A stretch of DNA of 57,410 nt from the IMG/VR virus record IMGVR_UViG_3300006026_000016, positions 1 to 57,410 of that record. One strand, written 5' to 3'. Shown piece after piece: positions 1 to 7,547 of the stretch (the first letter of the stretch is position 1; each line of letters opens with the position of its first letter). Position numbers and translations under genes: made by a program. Origin of the DNA: a virus. The notes beneath the pieces were generated by a model. The model was not told where the DNA came from. It ran no database searches and was given only the letters and a program-made list of their open reading frames with translations.

Positions 1-41
1 TCGTGATGCTCTAAAATTACTTTTGGTTTTGGTCTACTCAT
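1..41 (-). CDS. 5' end of a gene cut by the window edge
   Basis: Only the first 13 codons are present, reading MSRPKPKVILEHH. The start is well supported: an AGGAG ribosome-binding site at 48-52 lies 6 nt before the ATG at 41-39, and a late-promoter motif lies at 59-67. The product cannot be identified from so few residues. The N-terminus resembles that of small conserved proteins of T4-like marine phages, but this is recollection and not a demonstrated match. Confidence 0.7.
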   Translation of the reverse strand, partial: MSRPKPKVILEHH

Positions 42-58
42 GTATGTCTCCTGTACTT

Positions 59-67
59 TTATTTATC
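59..67 (-). promoter_or_regulatory. Late-type promoter motif GATAAATAA
   Basis: On the minus strand this reads GATAAATAA. The ATAAATA core ends 18 nt before the ATG at 41, with an AGGAG site between them. It matches the T4 TATAAATA and cyanophage NATAAATA late motif and starts the unit that leaves the window at its left edge. Confidence 0.55.
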
Positions 68-89
68 AAAAATACAGTTAAAACATACT

Positions 90-320
90 TTAACTAATTA
101 AATTTGATGTCAGAAGATGCTGGAAACCGCCTATTCTTTCTCCGTCTACAAATATTTGTGGTACAGTATTAACGTTTTCTCCACAACTTTCATAAAATTG
201 TGTGCGTTTATCATTGTCATCTAGTACTGTTTCTTTGAATTCATAGCCATTAAGTTCTAATACTTGTTTAGCCATTGTGCTATAAGGACATGTTGTTTTT
301 GTGTAAATATCAATTTTCAT
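90..320 (-). CDS. Glutaredoxin
   Basis: A 76-residue glutaredoxin, the usual length of phage NrdC/Grx proteins. It has an N-terminal beta strand MKIDIYTK, a CPYS active site at residues 11-14, the TVPQIF cis-proline motif and the GGF glutathione-binding loop. The second active-site position is Ser instead of Cys, so it may work by a monothiol (glutathionylation) mechanism and not as a classical dithiol reductant. Family members donate electrons to ribonucleotide reductase or reduce protein disulfides in the cytoplasm. The open frame runs 20 codons further upstream, but the internal ATG at 320 starts the domain exactly and overlaps the preceding gene by only 11 nt. Confidence 0.9.
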   Translation of the reverse strand: MKIDIYTKTTCPYSTMAKQVLELNGYEFKETVLDDNDKRTQFYESCGENVNTVPQIFVDGERIGGFQHLLTSNLIS

Positions 321-612
321 CTTGTTTAAGCATATACCATACAAATTTAGCATGATCCTCTTTGGTTTTAAAACTAACATAGGCTCTGTCGTCTTTGTGT
401 GGTTCAGTCACATACGGTACAGTACGTTTAAACCACCAACCATAACCATTTAGTATGTTATTCTCGCACCATTGCAAGTGTCCATGCCCAATGCCGTAAC
501 TTGGCATTTGGTAATTGTATTTATACTTGGCATTGTACTGGCCTATTTCAAATCCAGACTTTCCGTGTTGCTCAGTCAATGTATAACCTTTAAAATTTGC
601 CACCGTCAGCAT
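310..612 (-). CDS. Small conserved-looking phage protein, unknown function
   Basis: A 100-residue basic protein rich in Tyr, Trp and His, with a central YGIGHGHLQW segment and a C-terminal charged helix. No domain is recognised. It overlaps the upstream 56-residue gene by 23 nt and the glutaredoxin by 11 nt, so it belongs to the same unit. The ATG at 612 lacks a clear Shine-Dalgarno site, and a GTG at 603 is an alternative start. Confidence 0.7.
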   Translation of the reverse strand: MLTVANFKGYTLTEQHGKSGFEIGQYNAKYKYNYQMPSYGIGHGHLQWCENNILNGYGWWFKRTVPYVTEPHKDDRAYVSFKTKEDHAKFVWYMLKQDEN

Positions 613-760
613 CTAATGTTAAACTTTTCTTCGGCTTTATTTCGTCTACTTTAGATACATCATTTAATGCTTCTAGTAAATCACTGATATCTAATGTTAC
701 TTGAGTACTTCCAATAGACTTATAGTATTTGAGATTTTCAATCAGAGTATTTAATTTCAT
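590..760 (-). CDS. 56-residue protein, unknown function
   Basis: A short gene encoding a mostly helical, acidic protein that begins MKLNTLIENLKYYKSIG. It has an AAGAG ribosome-binding site just upstream of the ATG at 760. Its start overlaps the end of the 738-1259 gene by 23 nt, and its stop (TAA, 590-592) lies inside the next gene. The tight packing and good ribosome site support a real gene. No family is recognised. Confidence 0.7.
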   Translation of the reverse strand: MKLNTLIENLKYYKSIGSTQVTLDISDLLEALNDVSKVDEIKPKKSLTLDADGGKF

Positions 761-1259
761 TTCTCTTGATCTTATTAAGTTCTTTGAGTCTGAATCTTAA
801 CTCGTCTTTGGTATTGAATGGTCCTTCATAACCATATTGAAATAATGTACTTGCTTTAGGACAGTAACCATGTTTCCAACCTTTCTCAAAGTTAATAGCA
901 TACCAACCTGCGGCATACAATACATCACTGTTTGCTGTTTTACTGAATAATGGAATATCTCTAGTATACTCAGGGTGATCAGGTGATATAAGTTCTGGCG
1001 ATGGAAACGGTATTTCAAATCCAGCAATAAACATCTTATCTGGTTGTATTGCACTTTCAACAGTTTTCTGTTGAAACACTCTAGCACCAAAGTATTTTTC
1101 TACTGCTTTATCACTTTTAAATTTTTCTTTGATATCACTGGCGAGATATTCGTAATCACCTTGTATATTTTGATACAATACACCTACGTTTCCGCGGTGC
1201 TGATCTATTACTAACCAACTAGCATCATCTACCTTTTTAATTGTTGCTTTCTTATTCAT
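738..1259 (-). CDS. Conserved phage hypothetical protein
   Basis: A 173-residue cytoplasmic protein of unknown function. The N-terminal half looks beta-rich (a segment around SWLVIDQHRGNVGVLY) and the C-terminus is a Lys/Arg-rich helix. I chose the ATG at 1259 over the GTG at 1262 because AAGGAG lies 6 nt upstream of it. It sits in the operon with RNase H and glutaredoxin, so a nucleotide or DNA-metabolism accessory role is possible, but the sequence itself does not show one. Confidence 0.8.
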   Translation of the reverse strand: MNKKATIKKVDDASWLVIDQHRGNVGVLYQNIQGDYEYLASDIKEKFKSDKAVEKYFGARVFQQKTVESAIQPDKMFIAGFEIPFPSPELISPDHPEYTRDIPLFSKTANSDVLYAAGWYAINFEKGWKHGYCPKASTLFQYGYEGPFNTKDELRFRLKELNKIKRNEIKYSD

Positions 1260-1434
1260 CACATTCTCCTTCTTTAATCAACTCTCGTTGTCTTGTTATC
1301 CGTCCTGTTCTTTTATTTGTAGTTGAAGTACACTGGAATACTGTTTTACCTTTATCAGGTGATTCAAATGTAATTAACTTCTCTTCTGGTCCGTACTTAA
1401 TGGCATCCCATATCTTTCTTATTGTTTCTGACAT
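1252..1434 (-). CDS. 60-residue protein, unknown function
   Basis: A small charged protein that starts MSETIRKIWDAIKYG and has an acidic tail. It overlaps the RNase H gene upstream by 16 nt and the next gene by 8 nt, a typical phage operon arrangement. No motif is recognised. Confidence 0.7.
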   Translation of the reverse strand: MSETIRKIWDAIKYGPEEKLITFESPDKGKTVFQCTSTTNKRTGRITRQRELIKEGECDE

Positions 1435-2411
1435 GCGTTAAGTATTTCTCCAAATTCTGTTGCGGCATCTGTAAGTTTAGGCATATTCCATTTGTTACAA
1501 AACTTCATAAAATGAATACCTACGTTTGCTACTTTTTCTTTATCTGCTGATTCTACAAATACTTCTTTGATAGCAGTTTTAATCTCATCTGGTTGTTGTG
1601 TAAGATCAATAAGTATCTTATTGCGTTCATAGTCATCAATTACTCTGTGCTCTTCTTCATTGTGATCTACCCATCGTTGTAACATAAAGTTATTGTAATC
1701 AAACCCACCGCGATCCATATCAGCAAATGCTTCTAACATACCTGTTTTGTTCTTACTGCCTTTCTTTCTAGCACCTGGAAATGCACTAAATATATTATCT
1801 GATGTATCGCCTCTTACACACTTTTCAAACAGTAACCATTTAGGATCTGGTACTGCTTTAGGCTCTTGTGTCTTTTTATCAATAGCACGTTTCATAGTCT
1901 TTGCTTCGTATATGCCATCTATCTTTACTATTTGATCTGTTACACCATTATACTGACTAATGTTATTGCTTATAAGTTGATAAAAGTCACTGTCTGTGCT
2001 AACAATAATATGTTCGTCATTTGGGTGTTCTTGTGTCCACATTGCAATTAAGTCATCTGCTTCTGATTCTGGTTGTCTTAATACAGTACAATTAGTTTTA
2101 GTTTTTAAGTATTCAATAAAGTGTTCGTATGCTTCAAAGAATATTTCGTCTTCTTCTTGTTGATTAGGAGACCTTTGATCCATAGTAACCTTTCTATTCT
2201 TCTTATAAGGCTCATAGAAGTCTTTACGCCAACTTCTGCCTTCTAAGCAAAATACAACATGATCACCGTCAAACTCTCTCCACACTTTCTTAACACTATT
2301 AAACATAATGTGCATTGCCATACCAACTTTCATATCAATGTCGCTTGTACGAGCAGTTACATGCTTTGCTCTAAAAAACATGTTAAGTGTGTCAACTAAG
2401 ATATATTTCAT
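1419..2411 (-). CDS. rnh: T4 RNase H-like 5'-3' exonuclease / flap endonuclease
   Basis: A 330-residue member of the FEN-1/5'-nuclease family, close to T4 RNase H in length. The N-terminus (MKYILVDTLNMFFRAKH) carries the first metal-binding Asp in the LVDTLN motif. ESEADDLIA and STDSDFYQL hold the other acidic metal ligands, and RGDTSDNI with the following region forms the helix-hairpin-helix DNA-binding segment. It would remove RNA primers and flaps from lagging-strand fragments during phage replication, together with the polymerase, clamp and clamp loader found here. It starts with ATG in a one-base overlap with the stop of the preceding gene. Confidence 0.9.
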   Translation of the reverse strand: MKYILVDTLNMFFRAKHVTARTSDIDMKVGMAMHIMFNSVKKVWREFDGDHVVFCLEGRSWRKDFYEPYKKNRKVTMDQRSPNQQEEDEIFFEAYEHFIEYLKTKTNCTVLRQPESEADDLIAMWTQEHPNDEHIIVSTDSDFYQLISNNISQYNGVTDQIVKIDGIYEAKTMKRAIDKKTQEPKAVPDPKWLLFEKCVRGDTSDNIFSAFPGARKKGSKNKTGMLEAFADMDRGGFDYNNFMLQRWVDHNEEEHRVIDDYERNKILIDLTQQPDEIKTAIKEVFVESADKEKVANVGIHFMKFCNKWNMPKLTDAATEFGEILNACQKQ

Positions 2412-2818
2412 TATTTCTTCGCTTCTTTGTCTTCGTCTCTTACTGTTATAACATCAGCACCTGGTACGGCTTGTTCCATACCAAAGTCCATATCAGCCAT
2501 TTCTTGTTGTAGTATAGTTCTGCATAAATCGTTAAACCAACTGTTTACAATGTCGTCATCGCTTTTACCAGTGTATCCGTTTGTTTGTAACATTGTAACA
2601 AATTGCTCGTTAAAGTCAAGTTCAACAAAGCCTTTTTTAGGATTAATTGGATCGACATCCATTTGTAATACGTTTACATATGGTTTATCGTCAATTGTTG
2701 CTAGTTCTTTTTCTAACTCGCCACCTGTAAGGTCACGATTTGCAATAGCAATACGCCTATCCTTTTCACTCTTGAACCATAACTTAGGGTCCATCATATC
2801 TTTAAATTTATTCGCCAT
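2411..2818 (-). CDS. Conserved phage hypothetical protein next to RNase H
   Basis: A 135-residue acidic protein. The N-terminus contains MDPKLWFKSEKDRRIAIA and the C-terminus is an unstructured charged tail. It is preceded by an AAGGAG ribosome site at about 2828-2833 and ends in a one-base overlap with the RNase H start. The gene pair is translationally coupled. The function is unknown, and an accessory role in replication is only suggested by context. Confidence 0.8.
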   Translation of the reverse strand: MANKFKDMMDPKLWFKSEKDRRIAIANRDLTGGELEKELATIDDKPYVNVLQMDVDPINPKKGFVELDFNEQFVTMLQTNGYTGKSDDDIVNSWFNDLCRTILQQEMADMDFGMEQAVPGADVITVRDEDKEAKK

Positions 2819-2951
2819 CTTCTTTCTCCTTTAATTGTTGGTGGTATGTTAGGCTACAACTAGCACCACAGAATATTTTAGTTTTATCAGCAGTATGATA
2901 TTTTATATCTAAAAAGTTTACTATCTCACTGCAAATAAAACACTGATACAT
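2808..2951 (-). CDS. 47-residue zinc-ribbon-like protein
   Basis: A very small protein with two cysteine pairs, CFIC near the N-terminus (C4, C7) and CGASC (C28, C32), the spacing of a small zinc-binding fold. A GAGGA ribosome site lies just upstream of the ATG at 2951, and the stop overlaps the next gene by 11 nt. It could be a nucleic-acid-binding or protein-protein adaptor, but no specific family is assigned. Confidence 0.7.
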   Translation of the reverse strand: MYQCFICSEIVNFLDIKYHTADKTKIFCGASCSLTYHQQLKEKEDGE

Positions 2952-2956
2952 AAATA

Positions 2957-3373
2957 TTATTCCTCTACAGCCAAGTACATGCTTTTAATTGTACAAGGAT
3001 ATTTTCCTCTATTTGTCCAGCCTAAAGGTGTAATTTTATCTCCCTTACCAATAAAAGTAGTAGTAGTTCCTACCCATGAATTGAATTGCAAGGCCGAAGC
3101 ATACTTTATGTCCCAGCATCTATTGTAAAATCCTACATCTATTTTTTTGTTATTTGCAAATCTTAGAGTTAGTATATTTTCCTCATCATTGTATTCCCAA
3201 CCTCTAACTCTTGTGTAATTAAATGTGTTAATTTCTAAAGCATCTTTAGTAACAGGAATACCGTGCTCAGTATATCCTATAACTGTGTCATCTGCAAATG
3301 CCCATGCTACCCATAAAGGTAATGTGACTATAATTGTAAATTTAATAATATGTTTGTGAAAAAACTCTTCCAT
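2957..3373 (-). CDS. Exported DUF6491-like protein
   Basis: A 138-residue protein with an N-terminal hydrophobic segment (residues about 10-27, ending WAFADD) that looks like a signal peptide or anchor. The mature part has the layout of DUF6491 periplasmic proteins: a beta-rich GW...ILTLRF stretch, a conserved NRCW cysteine in the middle, a GKGDKI segment and a second cysteine near the C-terminus (PCTIKSMY). The two cysteines probably form a disulfide in the periplasm. DUF6491 is mainly known from bacterial envelopes, so this may be a host-derived gene acting on the envelope. It lies 1 nt downstream of queE. Confidence 0.6.
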   Translation of the reverse strand: MEEFFHKHIIKFTIIVTLPLWVAWAFADDTVIGYTEHGIPVTKDALEINTFNYTRVRGWEYNDEENILTLRFANNKKIDVGFYNRCWDIKYASALQFNSWVGTTTTFIGKGDKITPLGWTNRGKYPCTIKSMYLAVEE

Positions 3374-3374
3374 T

Positions 3375-4265
3375 CTATTTTCCTATTGCGTTACCGTATA
3401 TGTGTACGTGAACTCTGCTTGTATAATTGTAGCCACGTTGTATGGCTTCGTCGGCTATACTTGCCTCTGTTTGTACTAGGCCTTCAAAGGTGCCGCCAAC
3501 TCCCATAATCCATACAGGGAAGTCGCAACCGGCATCTCTAAATGCTTTAGTGTGTTCTTCTACTTCTCTCCAACTTTCATCTGTGCCATTTACCACATAC
3601 TTCAATTGACCATGTGGACTTACTTCAGCATATCTGCCTATTACTTCTGGCTTGATTGCTTTCTTGTTCTTCTCACCAGCAGTACTCCACAGTTTAGGAC
3701 TTAAACTCCAGTACCATTCAGAACCATTAGCCCATGCTGGATATTCACGTTGTATGTATTCAGCAAACTCGTCTGTAATAGGCTTTGTGCCATTTGTTTC
3801 CACAGTAACATTCATAGGTTGATTGTTTCTGCGTTTAAATTCTTCTATAACTTGCATCATACCAGGCTGTGTGTTTTTAAGCATTGGCTCGCCGCCTGTA
3901 AAGACCATGTGTGCGTTTTGTTGTGTAACTGGGTGTACAAACTTACCATGCGGTAGTAGTGCTGTAAGTTCGTCTACAGCCTCGTCTACAGTCTTATCAG
4001 TAATCAAATGCTTATATTTCTTGCTCCAAGTATAACTGCTGTCACAACCTTTTTCAAACACAGGCAAATCAAATACATTAGTAATGTCTGTGATATCTAA
4101 CTTCTCATATGGTAAATCATATGTGCTAGGATCAGTAGGATCGCTTTGACCAAAACCATTACATTGTAAATTGCATAGGAAGAATCTCATCCACAGACTA
4201 GGGATACCTACATACTGGCCTTCCCCTTGTGCTGAATAAAATGTTTCGCTATACTTTAATGTCAT
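3375..4265 (-). CDS. queE: 7-carboxy-7-deazaguanine synthase (QueE) with split cysteine motif
   Basis: A radical-SAM enzyme of 296 residues, longer than the usual 210-250, which converts 6-carboxy-tetrahydropterin into 7-carboxy-7-deazaguanine. Family marks are the SAQGEG start (residues 11-16), G-P-S near residue 22 and the TGGEP SAM-binding motif (123-127). C31 and C35 give the CX3C half of the iron-sulfur motif, but residue 38, where the third Cys belongs, is Phe. The expected C-D-S/T-x-Y-T-W sequence appears at C74, so the motif reads CX3CX38C. I infer a loop insertion inside the cluster-binding motif and not loss of the ligand. It follows folE directly (one-base overlap). With FolE, a QueD-like protein and DpdA it supports DNA deazaguanine synthesis. 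Confidence 0.88.
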   Translation of the reverse strand: MTLKYSETFYSAQGEGQYVGIPSLWMRFFLCNLQCNGFGQSDPTDPSTYDLPYEKLDITDITNVFDLPVFEKGCDSSYTWSKKYKHLITDKTVDEAVDELTALLPHGKFVHPVTQQNAHMVFTGGEPMLKNTQPGMMQVIEEFKRRNNQPMNVTVETNGTKPITDEFAEYIQREYPAWANGSEWYWSLSPKLWSTAGEKNKKAIKPEVIGRYAEVSPHGQLKYVVNGTDESWREVEEHTKAFRDAGCDFPVWIMGVGGTFEGLVQTEASIADEAIQRGYNYTSRVHVHIYGNAIGK

Positions 4266-4954
4266 TACTTATCGCAAGAATATTGTTGTTGTAATTTGAT
4301 GTTGTCCATAAACTCTTTCTTTGTACCTGCGTCATCTTTGAACGCACCTTTAAGAACAGTTGTTTGTGTAAGACTGCTATGTGCCTTAACACCTCTGTTC
4401 TCTACACAACCGTGTGTGGCTTGTACATAAACACCTAAGTGATCGGCACCAGTTGCCTTTTGTATTTCTCTAACAATGTCGTTAGCAAGTTCTTCTTGTA
4501 GTGTACCTCTACTCGCACACCATTGTGCGATTCTTGTGTACTTGCTTAATCCAATTAGTTTGTCTGCGGCAATAATACCAATGTATGCTACACCTCTAAC
4601 AATCTGGTGATGATGTGAACACATACTTGTAAGTTCACTACGCACAACCAACATGCCTTCGTATCTATCTTCGCTGTCATTAGGGAAAGCAGTAGCGGCT
4701 GGTATAGTTTCATACCTACCACTCATTAGTTCGTTGATATACATCTTAGCAAGGCGTCTGCCTGTACCGTTGCTGTTAGGATCGTTCTCAGTATCAATAA
4801 CAAGACCTTGCAAGACATCTTCAAACTTAACTGCAAGTTCGTCAATCAGTTGTTCTTTCTCACCTTCTTTAATATGTGCTGAGATATTATCTCCTGCCCA
4901 AAACCTATCGCCGGCTTCCTGTAGCCTTTGTTTAATTGTATCACTAACTGCCAT
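4265..4954 (-). CDS. folE: GTP cyclohydrolase I
   Basis: A 229-residue FolE. It opens the guanine ring of GTP to give dihydroneopterin triphosphate, the first step of both folate and 7-deazaguanine synthesis. Visible family features are the GRYETIP segment, the SMCSHHH motif with zinc ligands C112 and H115, the GLSKYTRI motif and HGCVENRGV with the third zinc ligand C183. It overlaps the downstream queE by one base and the upstream small gene by 11 nt. The pairing with queE indicates that the pterin goes to deazaguanine and not folate. Confidence 0.95.
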   Translation of the reverse strand: MAVSDTIKQRLQEAGDRFWAGDNISAHIKEGEKEQLIDELAVKFEDVLQGLVIDTENDPNSNGTGRRLAKMYINELMSGRYETIPAATAFPNDSEDRYEGMLVVRSELTSMCSHHHQIVRGVAYIGIIAADKLIGLSKYTRIAQWCASRGTLQEELANDIVREIQKATGADHLGVYVQATHGCVENRGVKAHSSLTQTTVLKGAFKDDAGTKKEFMDNIKLQQQYSCDK

Positions 4955-5144
4955 CTTCTAACTCCTTAATTTGTTCCTTCAGTTCTTCAATTTCTCTTTT
5001 AAGATTAAGTTTTTCAATCTTTTCGTTTGCTAATGCTGTATCATCCATATGATGATCGTAATCATCAGCAATTTTTTTATCTAACTCTCTGTGTCTTGTT
5101 TCTAAGACTTTAAGATGATTGCTCAGGCTTTTTAATGTACTCAT
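4944..5144 (-). CDS. DUF465/YdcH-like coiled-coil protein
   Basis: A 66-residue charged helical protein. The pattern NHLKVLETRHRELDKKI followed by EKIEKLNLKREIEELK matches the two-helix DUF465 (YdcH) layout, in which an H-x-x-L-D segment precedes an L-K-L-K-x-E-I helix. Such proteins have no established enzymatic role. It overlaps folE by 11 nt and the upstream gene by 35 nt. Confidence 0.65.
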   Translation of the reverse strand: MSTLKSLSNHLKVLETRHRELDKKIADDYDHHMDDTALANEKIEKLNLKREIEELKEQIKELEDGS

Positions 5145-5304
5145 TGTCGTCCCTCAAAATTCCATTTTCCCAATTCTCTGCTACGTCTTGTGCATAGTGA
5201 ATTGATTTATCTCTAACATCAATCTTACCAAATGCATTACCGTTCTTTAACAGATGTACTATATAACCAGTACCATCAATGTTTACTATTTCTGCTGTTC
5301 TCAT
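5110..5304 (-). CDS. 64-residue protein, unknown function
   Basis: A small acidic protein starting MRTAEIVNIDGTGYIV, probably a short beta-barrel-like fold. A GTG at 5313 would extend it, but the ATG at 5304 has GAGGAG 8 nt upstream and overlaps the phosphoribosyltransferase stop as ATGA, a classic coupled start. No family is recognised. Confidence 0.7.
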   Translation of the reverse strand: MRTAEIVNIDGTGYIVHLLKNGNAFGKIDVRDKSIHYAQDVAENWENGILRDDNEYIKKPEQSS

Positions 5305-5789
5305 CTCCACCACTCCTCATACGGAAACACTATCCAACGTTCTTGATCTGGTAATACATTATTAGCAGTAAATTCAACGTTATTAAAACTACTAGATTCT
5401 TTATCAAACAATGTAGAAAACATAATATCTTGATGTGCATGTTGCATCATGTTGCTATTATCTGCTACATAGTTTCTGATAACATTGTCAATACCTTGTA
5501 GTGTTGTTCCTGTATCATTAATATCATCTACGACTAAAACACGTTTATCATTGTATTTAGATAAAATGTGTCTTAATGTCTCTGAATCTTCGATTGCTCC
5601 GTCTCTTGTTTGCCATCTGAATGCTTCGAATGGCACTTCGAAGTAATGACTCATCATTACTCCAAACGGATATGCTCCTCTACCGGGACCAATAATAACT
5701 TCAGGCTTGTAACTTTCGTGTGCCATTTCTCGCACAATAATTCTACAATCTCTGTTTAAATCGTCCCAACTATAATATAGTTTTTCCAT
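5301..5789 (-). CDS. Purine/xanthine-type phosphoribosyltransferase
   Basis: A 162-residue type I phosphoribosyltransferase. The PRPP-binding motif VLVVDDINDTGTTL is complete. An upstream IIGPGRGAYPFG pyrophosphate loop and a C-terminal WIVFPYEEWW segment resemble xanthine-guanine phosphoribosyltransferases (Gpt). It would attach PRPP to a purine base. Substrate specificity cannot be read from sequence, and because it shares an operon with folE and queE a deazaguanine-related base is conceivable but unproven. The consensus promoter at 5796-5824 puts its predicted transcription start on the A of this ATG. Confidence 0.85.
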   Translation of the reverse strand: MEKLYYSWDDLNRDCRIIVREMAHESYKPEVIIGPGRGAYPFGVMMSHYFEVPFEAFRWQTRDGAIEDSETLRHILSKYNDKRVLVVDDINDTGTTLQGIDNVIRNYVADNSNMMQHAHQDIMFSTLFDKESSSFNNVEFTANNVLPDQERWIVFPYEEWWR

Positions 5790-5795
5790 GCTTTT

Positions 5796-5824
5796 ATTAT
5801 ACCACTTTTTCTGGTTGAAGTCAA
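5796..5824 (-). promoter_or_regulatory. Consensus sigma70-like early promoter (leaderless position)
   Basis: On the minus strand: TTGACT (5824-5819), 17 nt spacer, TATAAT (5801-5796). Exactly 6 nt separate TATAAT from the ATG of the phosphoribosyltransferase, so the predicted +1 is the A of the start codon. It heads the unit holding folE, queE, RNase H and glutaredoxin. Confidence 0.85.
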
Positions 5825-5825
5825 C

Positions 5826-6398
5826 CTATCTTTCAAAATCATTTTCTAATAGGATAAATTCTACTTTATCAAAATCATTTAAGTTAATTTTAGCGGCTTC
5901 TTCAACTATGTTTCTCTTAGTAAACTCTAAAAACAATTTAAGTTCTTTATAGAAACCAGCATCTAATACAGGATTTAACACATCGCTATCTCCTGATATA
6001 TTATATGTTTCGTCAAGTAACTTATTGCTTAGTTTTAAAACAACACCAAATGTCATTTTAAGACCGTCTGCCAGCATATCATCAAAGTCAGTTAGTTTCT
6101 TATATTTAAAAATATATCTGTTTAACATTCTTAAGTAAAATTCTGCAGATATCTCGTCAAGTTGCACTGATATTTTATCAGTATCAAATTCAACTGCTTT
6201 AAACACAGATAAATGACTTTGGTCAAAATCTACGTTATTGCAAAAGAAATGTATAACATCTATTATTTCCTTGTCGGTTATAGGAAATTTCTTTTTAATT
6301 AAATTTAACTCATCGCCTTTACCGATCGCACCCACAACTGCCATAACTGGGGTGCCTGTTCTATTAATAACATTTACAGATTTACGTTTTCCTATCAT
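5826..6398 (-). CDS. Hypothetical protein of 190 residues
   Basis: A predominantly helical acidic protein with an N-terminal basic segment (MIGKRKSVNVINR) and no recognisable catalytic motif. It overlaps the epimerase gene by 4 nt (ATGA) and is the last gene of the unit that starts at 11.7 kb. The early promoter for the next unit begins right at its stop codon. The function is unknown. Confidence 0.75.
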   Translation of the reverse strand: MIGKRKSVNVINRTGTPVMAVVGAIGKGDELNLIKKKFPITDKEIIDVIHFFCNNVDFDQSHLSVFKAVEFDTDKISVQLDEISAEFYLRMLNRYIFKYKKLTDFDDMLADGLKMTFGVVLKLSNKLLDETYNISGDSDVLNPVLDAGFYKELKLFLEFTKRNIVEEAAKINLNDFDKVEFILLENDFER

Positions 6399-7390
6399 TT
6401 ATTCTTAATAACCTTATTTTTATTGTCTACCCAAAACTTAGAATGTGCAAACATATCATCTAATGAATATGTTGGTTCCCAATCTAATAATGTTTTGGCT
6501 TTAGAAATATCTCCACATAAGTACGATGGGTCTCCTGCTCTTCTAGGACCTACTTCATATTTTAAACTTTTTCCAACAACGTTTTGTGCTGAAATTATTA
6601 AATCATGAATACTAAATCCTGTACCAGAGCCTAAGTTTACAATACCACTTTCACCGTCATTGCTTAAATGCTCTACTGCTTTTAGTTTAGCATTTGCTAT
6701 GTCTTGTATATGACAGTAATCTCTAATGCAAGTACCGTCTTTAGTATCGTAATCATCGCCACAAATATTAAATACCTCGTCATTTGTAATTTTATCAATA
6801 ATGATAGGCATTACATGAGTTGCTGGTTCTTGTGTATAACCATTTTTACCTTCTGGGTCTGCACCAGCGGCATTAAAATATCTTGTACTGATATAATTTA
6901 ACCCGTATGCTTTGCTGTAATCTTCTAACATAAGTTCTGTCATGTACTTACTCATTGCATACGGACTCATTGGCATTGGTGTAAGAGTCTCAGCAAATGG
7001 TTCTCTGCTTTCTCTTTCACCATACACACTACTAGAACCGCTAAAGATAAAGTTCTTAACTCCTGCTTTAACACACATATCTAGTAATGTTTGAGTACCT
7101 GACACATTATTTTTATAATACTTGCCAGGATCAATTATACTATCAGGAACAACATGGCTTGCCGCTAAATGAATAACCGCTTGTGGTTTCATCATTTCTA
7201 ATATGCCTGCCGTAGTTGTAGCCTGAAATTCATGTGGAAATAAAGTAGCACCTTCTGGTAATGCCCACTTCCTACTCGTATTGGAATCTATAACAATTAC
7301 GTCATATCCATTGTTAGCAAAAGTTTTACTTACCTGTGCACCAATAAAACCAAGACCACCTGTAATAACAACTGTTGGTTTATCACTCAT
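6395..7390 (-). CDS. galE: UDP-glucose 4-epimerase-like SDR
   Basis: A 331-residue extended short-chain dehydrogenase. The N-terminus has the NAD-binding GGLGFIG motif. SGSSSVYG with the catalytic Ser and YAMSK with the Tyr-Lys pair form the active site, and a C-terminal GSGTGFS/RRAGDPSYL segment binds the nucleotide sugar. Members interconvert UDP-glucose and UDP-galactose or related sugars. A glycosyltransferase and sulfotransferases share its transcription unit, suggesting that modified sugars are made for the phage or the host surface. Another nucleotide-sugar epimerase specificity is possible. Confidence 0.88.
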   Translation of the reverse strand: MSDKPTVVITGGLGFIGAQVSKTFANNGYDVIVIDSNTSRKWALPEGATLFPHEFQATTTAGILEMMKPQAVIHLAASHVVPDSIIDPGKYYKNNVSGTQTLLDMCVKAGVKNFIFSGSSSVYGERESREPFAETLTPMPMSPYAMSKYMTELMLEDYSKAYGLNYISTRYFNAAGADPEGKNGYTQEPATHVMPIIIDKITNDEVFNICGDDYDTKDGTCIRDYCHIQDIANAKLKAVEHLSNDGESGIVNLGSGTGFSIHDLIISAQNVVGKSLKYEVGPRRAGDPSYLCGDISKAKTLLDWEPTYSLDDMFAHSKFWVDNKNKVIKNK

Positions 7391-7547
7391 CTTTATTTTC
7401 CTCCTTTGGATCTAGTAATCCTCCCCAATCTTCTACCTCATCAACAACATCTGTTAAAGATCCTGCTGGTTTGGAGTTAGTAGGTTGAATTACTGTTTCC
7501 TTGTTTCCTCTCTTTTCAGTGAAAGGAATACGTTTAATGTTAGGCAT
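7383..7547 (-). CDS. 54-residue protein, unknown function
   Basis: A small polar protein beginning MPNIKRIPF and ending with an acidic EDWGG...KEENKDE tail. The ATG at 7547 overlaps the upstream histone-like gene by 8 nt. A GTG at 7571 would overlap more and is less likely. It overlaps galE by 8 nt. No family is recognised. Confidence 0.6.
   Translation of the reverse strand: MPNIKRIPFTEKRGNKETVIQPTNSKPAGSLTDVVDEVEDWGGLLDPKEENKDE

Noticed and set aside
518-525. TATAAATA on the minus strand inside the 310-612 gene
   Set aside because: It encodes Tyr-Lys-Tyr in that gene and no gene starts suitably downstream.
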